Notes: generated by a model from the letters alone, not told the origin. Numbered from the stretch's first letter, positions 34,630 to 44,394 are shown. The stretch: 64,000 nucleotides of DNA from Vibrio sp. 10N (GCF_036245475.1 NZ_BTPM01000002.1:1364001-1428000); one strand, 5' to 3'. A program made the numbers and translations.

Positions 34630-36630
34630 CTAATAAGATCTAAATTTTACGTACTGGCAATTGTTGCTTGAACTAAATTTCACTACTTTGCCAGTGAGAG
34701 TGTTTCCGCTGATATAGTTTGATGTCACGCTCATTGAACCGCTACCATCAACACTGGATAACGTTCCCCTAAAATCACAGTGACTATTTGCATCACTATC
34801 CCATACTTGTACGTTTTTCCCTGCGAGATCTCTATCAATCGCTAAACAGGCTGCTTGGGATAGATCCAACTCCATTTTCTGCCCCCAGCTGTATTGGGTT
34901 ACGGCATCACACCCTTCAGATACGGGAGGATCAACGGGATCAACCGGCTCTTCTGGATCAAACCCCTCCGGAGGCCAAGAACCTCCCGCAACACTAACAC
35001 CAGAGGTTGGTATCTGTTGATGCACGCCTTCTGCCAATGTTTGATTCCAAGTCGCTATCGGCTCTCCATTAATATTGAGATGTTGGTAATTGCTGCCATC
35101 CCAGTTGAGCGCATACTCCACATCCGGCTCATCAAACAGTCCCCAGCGAGTGATACTGTCTCCCGAACTCTTTGCCTTCTTCAGCGTATTGTTAACTAGA
35201 ACATTGTTGGGTCCTGTTGGTCCTGACCACTTACTTGCATGGTCGCCTGACCCAACCCAAATAGGTTGCCACGTTGCCCCCGACTCTGGCGCCCCGTTCG
35301 ACCAACTACGATGCTCATACGGCACTGCAATGTCATTCGAACGCACTAGATTGTTGCGCTCCCAACCCCCATGAAAGTTCATATCAACATTGAGTGTATT
35401 ATGCTCAACGACATTTCCAGTCGCAGACCACTGGAGGGCTAGGTGTCGAATGTTGCGTATATCGTTATTGTGAATCCAGCTGTTGTACAACTTGGAGCCA
35501 CGAACGTAGCCATTGCCACCAGCACCTTTATTCCACGAACCGTCAATCATGTTATTAGAGATAGTGACCGCTTTCGCAAACTCACTAACAATAGGGTGTG
35601 AACCAATCATGTCGATGCGAACATTATCAACCCAGCCATTGTATGCCCACTTGAGAATGATGCCGTGAATTGCATCTTGTGCACATACATTCTCATACCG
35701 ATATAAGACCCCATTGGGGTTACTCGCCGAAAACTGGTTGCGGTTGTAGCCTTCACAATGACTGCCTTTTGTATCCATGGTCAGGAAGAAGTCCTGGAGG
35801 CCAAAGTTTTCTACCGCACTGACAGGCATAACACGGCTGTTATAACCACTTTCATTGTTTAGCGGGATATCGAACTCTAGAGCGCCATCAAGTGTGACGG
35901 TATTATTGCCAGTATTCACTGCCGCCACTTTAAAAATCTGTGTACGCATATGACCCGTTTTCAAGTGACTACCACTTCTTCTCGATTCTGGCACTTGTCC
36001 CTTGTCCAAAAACGCTTTGTCACTTGCTGCGCCTACGTAGATGAGGTCGCCTTGACTAAACTCGCGAGCTTTCCCGGACTCTAAGAAAATAGTGGTGTCA
36101 CCCATTTTGGCTGGTTGTGAAAACTCAATACTGTGTTTCCAGTGAAAGTTGACGCTCCCTTCGTAAGCAGGTTCTTTAACATGCTTCTCTCGAGTTTCGA
36201 CACGAAATACGCCAAAACCAGGCCAGTATTTCTTATCAAAGTCAGGCGCGTTACTGGCATCCACACCATAAGGTGACCAAGATCTGACGACAATTTGCGT
36301 ACCCGTGGCAGGATCGCTCCCTGCCCCTTTGATAACCAACCCTGACTTATCGATATGGATTTCATCGCTCAGGTTGATTATGCCCTCTGGCAATACAATC
36401 ACCGTGTTTTGACTTGTGGAAGCAGCCACATCATTGTCAATTATGGCTTGCAGTGCTGCAGAGTCATCGATGCCATCATCTGCGATAACGCCATGATCAG
36501 CCGCGTAAATAGTGTTTTGAAATGTCGTAGGTAACGTTGCGCCTTGTTTATAACCTGGAGCAGAAAGACCAGAAGCGCTATATAGTGTTAGAGGTATCAG
36601 TATGGCGAGTGTGTTCACGTTCATTTTCAC
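34630..36630 (-). CDS. Secreted right-handed beta-helix protein, pectate-lyase superfamily
   Basis: 666 residues with a signal peptide (about 1-24, GLSA). The first half begins TIYAADHGVIADDGIDDSAALQAII, the typical start of pectate-lyase_3/glycosyl hydrolase 28-like beta-helix enzymes. Many HNNDIRN/HNTLNV-type coils follow (about residues 340-460). A Pro/Glu linker (EEPVDPVDPPVSEGC, about 560) leads to a C-terminal module of about 95 residues with four cysteines, possibly carbohydrate-binding. Probably a depolymerase or lyase for an acidic polysaccharide. I cannot assign a PL family. Confidence 0.75.
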   Translation of the reverse strand: MKMNVNTLAILIPLTLYSASGLSAPGYKQGATLPTTFQNTIYAADHGVIADDGIDDSAALQAIIDNDVAASTSQNTVIVLPEGIINLSDEIHIDKSGLVIKGAGSDPATGTQIVVRSWSPYGVDASNAPDFDKKYWPGFGVFRVETREKHVKEPAYEGSVNFHWKHSIEFSQPAKMGDTTIFLESGKAREFSQGDLIYVGAASDKAFLDKGQVPESRRSGSHLKTGHMRTQIFKVAAVNTGNNTVTLDGALEFDIPLNNESGYNSRVMPVSAVENFGLQDFFLTMDTKGSHCEGYNRNQFSASNPNGVLYRYENVCAQDAIHGIILKWAYNGWVDNVRIDMIGSHPIVSEFAKAVTISNNMIDGSWNKGAGGNGYVRGSKLYNSWIHNNDIRNIRHLALQWSATGNVVEHNTLNVDMNFHGGWERNNLVRSNDIAVPYEHRSWSNGAPESGATWQPIWVGSGDHASKWSGPTGPNNVLVNNTLKKAKSSGDSITRWGLFDEPDVEYALNWDGSNYQHLNINGEPIATWNQTLAEGVHQQIPTSGVSVAGGSWPPEGFDPEEPVDPVDPPVSEGCDAVTQYSWGQKMELDLSQAACLAIDRDLAGKNVQVWDSDANSHCDFRGTLSSVDGSGSMSVTSNYISGNTLTGKVVKFSSSNNCQYVKFRSY

Positions 36631-36684
36631 GATTGGATCTCCCTTCCGTGTTTTAGATTTTTTCTTTTGGTTAATGGTTAAAAA

Positions 36685-36712
36685 AGGAGCTACTGTGAAC
36701 TGCGTAGCTCCT
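36685..36712 (-). terminator. Terminator of the leftward symporter gene
   Basis: AGGAGCTAC pairs with GTAGCTCCT across a 10-base loop. The minus-strand continuation is TTTTT. Confidence 0.85.
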
Positions 36713-36730
36713 CAATGGGGGTTAATCAGA

Positions 36731-38497
36731 TTATGTAGCGGTACTAGCTGTTAGCTTATCCGCTTGTTTTGCACTCTTAAGAAGCAAACTACCTACTGTA
36801 ACAATCACCGCACCACAGAAGACAAAGGCCATGCGTCCCCAGAATGGGTTCGGGATGAGCACCATTAGCGTCACTAGCACACCGAACACAAGGATTAGTT
36901 TGCCTAGCATGTTGCGCTGTTGACGATCCAGCTCGTCTTGACCAGCTTCTTCTACAACTGGAGTAGCAACATCATTCCAGAACTCAGTTAGCTCAGACTC
37001 GCGCTCACCCACTGGCTCTTTGTAGAATCGAGTTGTTAGACAGAAGAAACCACCAGTGATGAATAGGTGACCCATGATGCCCAGTAGAACCTTAAGATCT
37101 TTCGCTTCACGACCAGTAAATGGCGTATCTAGGTTCAGCCAGTTAGCTACCACATCAGCAGTAATCACAAAGCTAACAAGGTAAGAAACGATGATACCGA
37201 CGACCAGTGTTGCCCACGCTGCCCAATCTGGCGTCTTCTTGATGAAGATACCGAAGAACAGCGGTACTAGGATAGGCATTTGTAGCAATGTACTCACGTA
37301 CATCATGGCATCAAATAGGCTCAATCCACGGAGTGAGTTGATGAACAGTGCGACGAGAATAATCAGACCACCAAAACACATAGTGACGATTTGGCTCACA
37401 CGCATCAGTTTCTTGTCGTCAGCCTTTTTATCCAGGATTGGCGCGTAGAAGTTGCGAACAAAGATACCGGAGTTACGGTTAAGGCCAGAGTCCATAGAAG
37501 ACATGGTCGCCGCAAATACCGCTGACATAAGTAGGCCCACCATACCAACAGGCATCGCATTCTCAACGAACACTAGGTAAACCGCATCCGCTGCTTTTTT
37601 ACCCAGCTCTGCCGCATGAACCGTGGCTGCATCTGGGTACATCACCGCCGTTACCCAAGGTGGCAAGAACCAAATAGCCGGACCAATCAGCATAAGAACA
37701 AACGCCAGTAGTGCTGCTTTGCGCGCATTGGTCGAATCTTTAGCCGTAAGGAAGCGATAAGAGTCTTGCATGTTGTTGATGTTTTGGAGCTGCTTAACAA
37801 ACATGAAGATGAACCATGCCACGAACAGCAGTGAATAGTTCATGTCTGAGCCCATGATTGAATCGGCAGGGAACTGCTCGATAAGGTTGGTTGGACCACC
37901 AATCTTAACTAAGGCTGCAACCGCACACACCACGGTTACTGCCATGATGACCACCATCTGAACAAAGTCAGATGCCACAACGCCCCAAGCGCCGCCAATT
38001 ACGGAAATAAATAGAACAATCAAGCCAGTAACAACAATAGTTGTCTCGATATCTACTTTAAATACCGCACTTACAAACAGGGCTAGACCGTTTAACCAAA
38101 TACCGGTGTAGACAATGCTGGTTGGCATCGTTGCCCATGTAAATACCTGCTCATTGGTGCCACCAAAACGACGACGAACGCCTTCAATCGGTGTTACAAC
38201 ACGCATTTGGCGGAAACGATATGAGAAGAACAACCAAGAAAGTAGGAAGCCAAATGCGTTGGCCATAAATACGACCATGATAGGGAAGCCATCGGTAAAC
38301 GCTTTACCTGCAGCTCCAGTAAAGGTCCACGCACTAAACTGGGTCATAAAGGCTGTTGAGCCGACCATCCACCAGAGCATTTTACCGCCGCCTCTAAAGT
38401 AGTCACTGGTAGAACTACCCGCGAAGCGTTTAAAGATGACGCCTATCGCTATCATAAAGATAAAGTAAACGCCCACGACGAGCATATCGACATTCAT
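36731..38497 (-). CDS. Sodium/solute symporter (SSS family), copy A
   Basis: 588-residue inner-membrane symporter with about 14 helices. Motifs are GGGKMLWWMVGSTAFMTQFSAWTFTG (about 36-61) and MSSMDSGLNRNSGIFVRNFY (about 325-345). The length equals that of the divergent copy B at 39004 and the two read nearly the same along most of their length. Position between the beta-helix gene and uxaC argues for uptake of mono- or oligo-uronates. A KdgR-like box lies 43 bases upstream. Confidence 0.9.
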   Translation of the reverse strand: MNVDMLVVGVYFIFMIAIGVIFKRFAGSSTSDYFRGGGKMLWWMVGSTAFMTQFSAWTFTGAAGKAFTDGFPIMVVFMANAFGFLLSWLFFSYRFRQMRVVTPIEGVRRRFGGTNEQVFTWATMPTSIVYTGIWLNGLALFVSAVFKVDIETTIVVTGLIVLFISVIGGAWGVVASDFVQMVVIMAVTVVCAVAALVKIGGPTNLIEQFPADSIMGSDMNYSLLFVAWFIFMFVKQLQNINNMQDSYRFLTAKDSTNARKAALLAFVLMLIGPAIWFLPPWVTAVMYPDAATVHAAELGKKAADAVYLVFVENAMPVGMVGLLMSAVFAATMSSMDSGLNRNSGIFVRNFYAPILDKKADDKKLMRVSQIVTMCFGGLIILVALFINSLRGLSLFDAMMYVSTLLQMPILVPLFFGIFIKKTPDWAAWATLVVGIIVSYLVSFVITADVVANWLNLDTPFTGREAKDLKVLLGIMGHLFITGGFFCLTTRFYKEPVGERESELTEFWNDVATPVVEEAGQDELDRQQRNMLGKLILVFGVLVTLMVLIPNPFWGRMAFVFCGAVIVTVGSLLLKSAKQADKLTASTAT

Positions 38498-38540
38498 TCT
38501 GAACTCCTTTCACATTTTCTCTCTAATCTAAAATCATTTT

Positions 38541-38558
38541 TTAAAACTCTGTTTCATT
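38541..38558. promoter_or_regulatory. Candidate KdgR operator of symporter copy A
   Basis: On the minus strand this reads AATGAAACAGAGTTTTAA, close to the KdgR-type palindrome, with one perfect half-site. It is placed for control of the leftward symporter. Confidence 0.5.
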
Positions 38559-38721
38559 ATTTGATAAATGACGTTTTTATAAAGGCCGTTTAGGTCATAA
38601 TGTGACCTGTGTAACTAATTATTTCTGGAGATATGATTTTGTGTTAACGCGATCAAAAAATGCGCAACACGCATGAATGATGGTTGCTGATATTGTCATA
38701 GGTACTCCAAACAAACGGTCT

Positions 38722-38809
38722 AGGTGCCTTTTCAACATGGCCTGAAGGCGATAGCCCGCGGTTCTCCAAAGCTTGGGGCTAGGTGACTAGATCGACATGC
38801 AAGGCACCT
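38722..38809. other. Nested inverted repeats between the two symporters, possible structured RNA
   Basis: AGGTGCCTT (38722-38730) pairs perfectly with AAGGCACCT (38801-38809), enclosing a second perfect pair TAGCCC (38752-38757) and GGGCTA (38776-38781). The 88-base nested structure lies in the middle of a 505-base gap with no ORF I can support. It could be a small RNA, a leader structure or a degraded repeat. Confidence 0.4.
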
Positions 38810-38878
38810 TAACGAAGACGAGAAGCCAACAAAGCGCTGATGAAACCTCATGACAAAAAGCCAAGCACAATCTAAAAA

Positions 38879-38897
38879 AATGAAAAACCGTTTCATT
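38879..38897. promoter_or_regulatory. Candidate KdgR operator of symporter copy B
   Basis: AATGAAAAACCGTTTCATT is a perfect palindrome with 7-bp arms and a five-base centre, the best KdgR-type site in the window. It is about 105 bases before the symporter ATG. Confidence 0.6.
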
Positions 38898-39003
38898 CAT
38901 CACAAAAATGCACAGTTTTTTAGCAATAGCAACACACTTAAAGCAATAATGAACCAGTGTTTTAATTTTTGATTTAAGCAATTTCATTTTAGAGGTAAGT
39001 GTA

Positions 39004-40770
39004 ATGAATATTGACATTGTTGTTGTCGGTGTCTACTTCGTCTTCATGATCGCTGTAGGTGTCATATTCAAACGTCTAGCGGGTAGCTCGACCAGTGATT
39101 ACTTTCGCGGGGGCGGCAAAATGCTGTGGTGGATGGTGGGTTCTACAGCCTTCATGACCCAGTTCAGTGCTTGGACATTCACTGGGGCAGCAGGTAAAGC
39201 CTTTACTGATGGCTTCCCTATCATGGTTATTTTCATGGCCAATGCATTTGGCTTTTTGCTGTCTTGGCTGTTTTTCTCCTACCGCTTCCGTCAAATGCGC
39301 GTTGTGACACCAGTAGAAGGGGTTCGTCGCCGCTTTGGTACCACAAACGAGCAGGTATTTACATGGGCAACCATGCCAACCAGCATCGTTTACACCGGTA
39401 TTTGGCTTAACGGCCTGGCGCTATTTGTAAGTGCGGTCTTTAATATCGACATCGAAACGACCATCGTCATTACCGGCCTAATTGTTCTATTTATTTCCGT
39501 GATCGGTGGTTCTTGGGGTGTGGTGGCGTCTGACTTTGTGCAAATGGTCGTCATTATGGCGGTCACCGTTGTATGTGCCGTTGCTGCTCTCATCAAGATC
39601 GGCGGTCCAAGTAACTTAATCGAGCAGTTCCCAGCAGACTCTGTTATGGGGCCAAACATGAACTACCCGTTACTGTTCGTAGCCTGGTTCATCTTCATGT
39701 TTGTTAAGCAGCTTCAAAACATCAACAACATGCAAGACTCATACAGATTCTTGACGGCTAAAGATTCGACCAATGCGCGTAAAGCAGCGCTTCTAGCCTT
39801 CGTTCTTATGTTAATCGGTCCTGCGATTTGGTTCATGCCTCCATGGGTGACCGCAGTTCTTTATCCTGATGCAGCACTAGCCCACGCTGACGCGCTTGGC
39901 GGCAAAGCAGCGGATGCGGTATATCTGGTGTTCGTTGAGCGCGTCATGCCAGTGGGTATGGTTGGCTTACTTATGTCTGCGGTATTTGCGGCAACCATGT
40001 CTTCAATGGACTCAGGTCTTAACCGCAACGCTGGGGTATTTGTTCGCAACTTCTACAGCCCTATTATTAATAAGAATGCATCTGAGAAGAAACTGATGCG
40101 TGTCAGCCAAGGTGTCACTATGGTGTTTGGCGCGCTGATTATCGCAGTTGCTCTGTTCATCAACTCGCTTCGTGGATTGAGCCTATTTGATGCCATGATG
40201 TACGTAAGTACATTGCTACAAATGCCTATCCTAGTTCCTCTGTTCTTCGGCATGTTTATTAAGAAGACGCCAGATTGGGCCGCTTGGGCTACGCTAGCAG
40301 TCGGTATGGTGGTCTCTTACATGGTGAGTTTTGTCATCACACCAGATGTCATCGCAAATCTTCTAGGTATCGAGGGCGGCTTCACCAGTCGTGAGGCGTC
40401 AGACTTGACGGTCATGAATGGCATCATCGGTCACCTTGTGTTCACCGGCGGTTTCTTCTGCCTAACCACTAAGTTCTACAAAGAGCCACAAGGCGAGCGT
40501 AAAACCGAACTTAACGAGTTTTGGACGGATGTGGCAACGCCGGTTATCGAGGAAGAAGGACAAGATGCGGTCGACCGCCAGCAGCGCAGCATGCTTGGTA
40601 AGCTCATCTTAATCTTCGGTGTGTTGGTAACAGCTATGGTACTGATACCAAATCCATTCTGGGGTCGCATGGCATTCTTGTTCTGTGGCGGCGTGGTACT
40701 GACCGTAGGTGCTCTGCTGCTAAAAAGCGCCAAGGAAACCAATGTACTGAACCTGCAAACTCAAAGTTAA
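39004..40770 (+). CDS. Sodium/solute symporter (SSS family), copy B
   Basis: 588-residue near-duplicate of copy A. It differs mainly in scattered conservative changes and in short stretches such as LAHADALGGKAADAV (copy A has VHAAELGKKAADAV) and the C-terminus (ETNVLNLQTQS). It is followed by its own terminator and then uxaC and the oligouronide lyase on the same strand. Retention of two copies in head-to-head arrangement with separate KdgR-like boxes suggests differences in substrate or expression, which sequence alone does not show. Confidence 0.9.
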   Translation: MNIDIVVVGVYFVFMIAVGVIFKRLAGSSTSDYFRGGGKMLWWMVGSTAFMTQFSAWTFTGAAGKAFTDGFPIMVIFMANAFGFLLSWLFFSYRFRQMRVVTPVEGVRRRFGTTNEQVFTWATMPTSIVYTGIWLNGLALFVSAVFNIDIETTIVITGLIVLFISVIGGSWGVVASDFVQMVVIMAVTVVCAVAALIKIGGPSNLIEQFPADSVMGPNMNYPLLFVAWFIFMFVKQLQNINNMQDSYRFLTAKDSTNARKAALLAFVLMLIGPAIWFMPPWVTAVLYPDAALAHADALGGKAADAVYLVFVERVMPVGMVGLLMSAVFAATMSSMDSGLNRNAGVFVRNFYSPIINKNASEKKLMRVSQGVTMVFGALIIAVALFINSLRGLSLFDAMMYVSTLLQMPILVPLFFGMFIKKTPDWAAWATLAVGMVVSYMVSFVITPDVIANLLGIEGGFTSREASDLTVMNGIIGHLVFTGGFFCLTTKFYKEPQGERKTELNEFWTDVATPVIEEEGQDAVDRQQRSMLGKLILIFGVLVTAMVLIPNPFWGRMAFLFCGGVVLTVGALLLKSAKETNVLNLQTQS

Positions 40771-40780
40771 CGGAGTGACA

Positions 40781-40808
40781 AGGGGCTGGCCACCAGCCCC
40801 TATTTTGC
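40781..40808 (+). terminator. Terminator after symporter copy B
   Basis: AGGGGCTGG pairs with CCAGCCCCT across a CCA loop, followed by ATTTTG. Confidence 0.8.
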
Positions 40809-40883
40809 GTTTAGCAAACCGTTAATCACCAATGTCATTAGTGCAACCCAATGTCACCGTTGAGTTTTCAAAAGTATTTCGAG

Positions 40884-42326
40884 ATGAAACCCATGAACCA
40901 ATACATCCATGACGATTTTCTTTTAACCTCGGATTTGGCTCGCCGCTTGTTCCATGACTATGCCAAAGCCATGCCGATCATTGACTATCACAATCACCTA
41001 GATGCAAAGCAGATTTGGGAAAACCATCGCGCGAGTAACATCGCCGAATGCTGGCTGCATAGTGATCATTATTTATGGCGTGCGATGCGCAGCAATGGCA
41101 TAGAAGAGCACTACATCACTGGCGATGCATCCGATGAGGAAAAGTTCGAAAAGTGGTGTCAAACAGCGCCTTATCTACTCGGAAACCCTCTCTATCAGTG
41201 GTCTCACCTAGAGCTGAAGCGATTCTTCAACTGCTCACAGCTATTAAACCCAGACAATTGTGATGCTATCTGGTCACACTGTGAAACCGAGCTTGCTACA
41301 TCAAGACTCTCGACCCAAAGTGTGTTGAAACAGTGTAAGGTCACGACACTTTGCACTACAGACTCACCGCTCTCCGATCTTCGCTATCACCAACTGATTG
41401 CCGAGTCCAACTTTGACGTCGAAGTGCTCCCTACATTCAGAGCTGACGATCTCTTTGCGTTTGGCTCGCCAACTGCTTTTCGGACTATGATAGATAAGCT
41501 GAGCACAATCACCGCTCTTCATATTGCATCCATCAATGACTTCCTCAACGCGATTTCAAAGCGAATCGAAGCATTCCATGAAGTCGGCTGCCGACTATCC
41601 GATCTTGGGCTCACGCAGGTCAATTTTGCTCCGTGCTCCCATAAAGTTGCTCAGCAACTGTTTGAGAAGCTGCTAACCGGACAAGCCCTTAAAGATATCG
41701 AAAGCACACAGCTTAGCTCTTATCTGTTCAACCAATTGGGTCAACACTATCACAACCGTGGTTGGGCAATGCAGCTTCATATTGGTGTGCTGGTGAATGT
41801 CAACGAACGCAGAAAACAGGAGCTTGGCGGTGGCACCGGATTTAGCGTGATGAATGATCGCCTTATTGTCGAAAATCTCACCCAGCTTCTCAGTCAATTA
41901 GATCTAACCAACCAACTGCCAAAGACGGTGCTGTACAGCATCAATCCGAACCACAATGCACTACTCAGTTGTATTGCCGGTGCTTTTCAAGACAGTGACT
42001 CCGCCGCTGGAAAAATCCAGTTTGGCGCAGCATGGTGGTTTAACGACCACAAAGAGGGCATGGAAGCGCAGCTCACCACGTTAAAGAACTTGGGCGCCCT
42101 GGGTCGATTCATTGGTATGTTGACCGACTCTCGCAACGTATTTTCCATGAGTCGCCACGAATATTTCCGCCGTGTACTGTGCAACCAACTCGCATTGTGG
42201 GTTGAAAATGGCGAACTTCCAAATAGCGATGCTCTGCTCAAAGAAACCATCGAAAACATCTGTTATTACAATGCAGAGCGCTACTTTAATTTTCCTCAAT
42301 CCAAACTCACAAGGGATGCTCAATGA
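40884..42326 (+). CDS. uxaC: Uronate isomerase
   Basis: About 480-residue amidohydrolase-fold isomerase that converts D-glucuronate to fructuronate (or galacturonate to tagaturonate). Signature features are MPIIDYHNHLDAKQIWENH with the HxH pair (about residue 37), the DSPLSDLRYH region and the C-terminal WWFNDHKEGMEAQL then GMLTDSRNVFSMSRHEYFRR. ATG 40884 gives the usual N-terminus; an earlier ATG at 40851 adds eleven unlikely residues. Its stop overlaps the next gene by four bases, so they are co-translated. UxaC handles saturated uronates, so a polymer with glucuronate or galacturonate ends is implied. The later steps (UxuA/UxuB) are not in the window. Confidence 0.92.
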   Translation: MKPMNQYIHDDFLLTSDLARRLFHDYAKAMPIIDYHNHLDAKQIWENHRASNIAECWLHSDHYLWRAMRSNGIEEHYITGDASDEEKFEKWCQTAPYLLGNPLYQWSHLELKRFFNCSQLLNPDNCDAIWSHCETELATSRLSTQSVLKQCKVTTLCTTDSPLSDLRYHQLIAESNFDVEVLPTFRADDLFAFGSPTAFRTMIDKLSTITALHIASINDFLNAISKRIEAFHEVGCRLSDLGLTQVNFAPCSHKVAQQLFEKLLTGQALKDIESTQLSSYLFNQLGQHYHNRGWAMQLHIGVLVNVNERRKQELGGGTGFSVMNDRLIVENLTQLLSQLDLTNQLPKTVLYSINPNHNALLSCIAGAFQDSDSAAGKIQFGAAWWFNDHKEGMEAQLTTLKNLGALGRFIGMLTDSRNVFSMSRHEYFRRVLCNQLALWVENGELPNSDALLKETIENICYYNAERYFNFPQSKLTRDAQ

Positions 42327-44362
42327 TCCAGTTTAGCGAACAACAAATCCAATCCATCAAACAGCGCGCTTCTGAGCAAACCATCGCCCAACTTATTGAA
42401 GACAATCGTGTTGTGCTTAATAGCGACACCTTGGTTCCGCCCGATGGCCGTGCGACTTGGAACCTCTATTACTTCTGCCCTGAGCATGGCGTTCGCCTAA
42501 CGTGGGATCGTGAAAAGCCCCTCTCGCACTGCTGCCCTGTTGACGGCAAAGAGTTCAATAGTGAACCTTATGACGGTGCTTGGTGGCGATGGCTAAATGG
42601 CCTCAATGCAAAAGCATGCTACGATCTTGGCTTGCTTTGGAGTCTGACCGGAGAGCAACGTTTCTTCGACAAGGTAAAAGATATCCTACTTCAATCCGCT
42701 AAATACTATCCGGATTACGAAGTTCATGGCGGTATCCCTTACAACGGCCCCGGCAAAGCCAACGCGCAAACTCTGTGCGAGGCAAACTGTCACCTAGATC
42801 TTGCTCGCGGTTATGACTTCATTCGTGAGCAACTGACAACTGACGAGCAGTCGTACATCGAACAGCGCCTACTTCGTGAAGGGGCTGAGTTTTTAATGGA
42901 GTACCGAACTAACCAACTCCACAACCATGAGATGAAAATCAACGCAACGATTGGTGTGATTGGGCTTATCTTGGAAGAGAGCCGCTACATCGATTTTGCT
43001 CTGAATACTGACTACGGGATCCACTATCAGCTAAACCACGGCTGTTCAGAAGAAGGAATGTGGTTTGAAGGCTCAATTCACTATCACTACTATGCCTTAC
43101 AAGCACTGTTGAACTTTGAAAAGATCGCCTACTCGACGCCTCATTCAGTAAGCTCAAATCCTAACTTTCTGAAGATGCTCAAGTTCCCACTTAACTTGGT
43201 GCTTAATACGGGTGACTTCCCTCGTCTCAATGACTGTATCGCAGGCCAAGAGCGCATTACTCACTCACATCTGTTTGAGTTTGCCTACGCGCAGTACCCT
43301 TGTGATGAGTTTGCGAGTGTTCTAACCAGCATCTATCAAAACATCTCTCGGGATAATATCGATGCACTACTTTACGGCGTTGATGAACTTCCAAAGGCTG
43401 CGCCACTGCAATGTCAATCTATTCACACCGCTCAAGCGGGCGTGACGATTCACTACGACCAAAGCAATGATCATTCACTGCTTGTCAAACACAGCCCATA
43501 TGGCGGTGAACACGATCACTACGATCGATTAGGCTTGATCATTGTTCGTAATGGCAAGGAGATCCTGCCCGATCTCGGCACCACCGGATATGGCGCAGAG
43601 CTGCACTACGGCTATTACAAGAATACCGCTACGCATAACACCCTCGTTGTGAATCAACAGAACCAGTCGCCAATCGACCCTACATTGCTTCACTTCTCTG
43701 AATCACCTATTTGCAAAGTCATTGATACGCTTGCCGATTGGAACCAACCACCAGCGGAAGTGGATAGCCACACCATCGAACAGTGGGATAGCAAGGCCTA
43801 TCAGAACGTTATGTTCAGACGTATCTTGTTCTGTGTTGGCGAAGCGTATGTCGAAGCAAACCTGATTGCCAACCCACATCAGCAACAGTTGGATTTGACC
43901 TATCACATTCGCGGTGAGCATACCGACACGGATAACTTTGAGAACTGCTCTAACCTGTTGCCAGGCGCACTGAACCGGATGACAAATACACGTCAGTTAA
44001 GTTCGGTGTCAGCACACTCCCATTGCTACGCCATTGAAGGGCAAACGCCATTTAACCAGAGAATGGTGTTCAGTTCGCCGTGTGATGTCTTGATTGGTGA
44101 AGCGCCAGACAACCCTGCAACATCAAACCTTGCGTACACCTTGGTTCGCTCTAATGCGACCGCGCTAAATACCATGGTGCTTCACGACCTATCGGAAAAC
44201 GCAGAGCTTCTAATTGAAGACGTCTCTTGGAGCGACGCTGAAATCACATTCAGTATCAATCAAGATGGCAACAAAACCACCATCACCTATAACTTGCATT
44301 CGCATTCTTTGCGAACGCGCAGTTGGCAGCTTGAAAGCGACAATTTAGCATTCAGCGAGTAA
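42323..44362 (+). CDS. Heparinase II/III-fold oligouronide lyase (PL15-like)
   Basis: 679 residues without a clear signal peptide, so probably intracellular and exolytic. An N-terminal segment with CPEHGVRLTWD, an alpha-barrel with NQLHNHEMKINATIGVIGL (about residues 193-211, the Asn/His catalytic region) and a C-terminal beta-sheet domain with GGEHDHYDRLGLIIVRNGKEILPDLGTTG (about 395-425). This layout resembles the exo-acting oligoalginate lyase group (PL15/PL17). The product would be the unsaturated monouronate used by KdgF. It overlaps uxaC by four bases. Confidence 0.85.
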   Translation: MIQFSEQQIQSIKQRASEQTIAQLIEDNRVVLNSDTLVPPDGRATWNLYYFCPEHGVRLTWDREKPLSHCCPVDGKEFNSEPYDGAWWRWLNGLNAKACYDLGLLWSLTGEQRFFDKVKDILLQSAKYYPDYEVHGGIPYNGPGKANAQTLCEANCHLDLARGYDFIREQLTTDEQSYIEQRLLREGAEFLMEYRTNQLHNHEMKINATIGVIGLILEESRYIDFALNTDYGIHYQLNHGCSEEGMWFEGSIHYHYYALQALLNFEKIAYSTPHSVSSNPNFLKMLKFPLNLVLNTGDFPRLNDCIAGQERITHSHLFEFAYAQYPCDEFASVLTSIYQNISRDNIDALLYGVDELPKAAPLQCQSIHTAQAGVTIHYDQSNDHSLLVKHSPYGGEHDHYDRLGLIIVRNGKEILPDLGTTGYGAELHYGYYKNTATHNTLVVNQQNQSPIDPTLLHFSESPICKVIDTLADWNQPPAEVDSHTIEQWDSKAYQNVMFRRILFCVGEAYVEANLIANPHQQQLDLTYHIRGEHTDTDNFENCSNLLPGALNRMTNTRQLSSVSAHSHCYAIEGQTPFNQRMVFSSPCDVLIGEAPDNPATSNLAYTLVRSNATALNTMVLHDLSENAELLIEDVSWSDAEITFSINQDGNKTTITYNLHSHSLRTRSWQLESDNLAFSE

Positions 44363-44368
44363 TACTAT

Positions 44369-44394
44369 AGCCGGCTCTCTATAGAGAGCTGGCT
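44369..44394 (+). terminator. Terminator of the uxaC-lyase operon
   Basis: AGCCGGCTCTC pairs with GAGAGCTGGCT (one G-T pair) across a TATA loop, followed by TAATTT. Confidence 0.75.
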
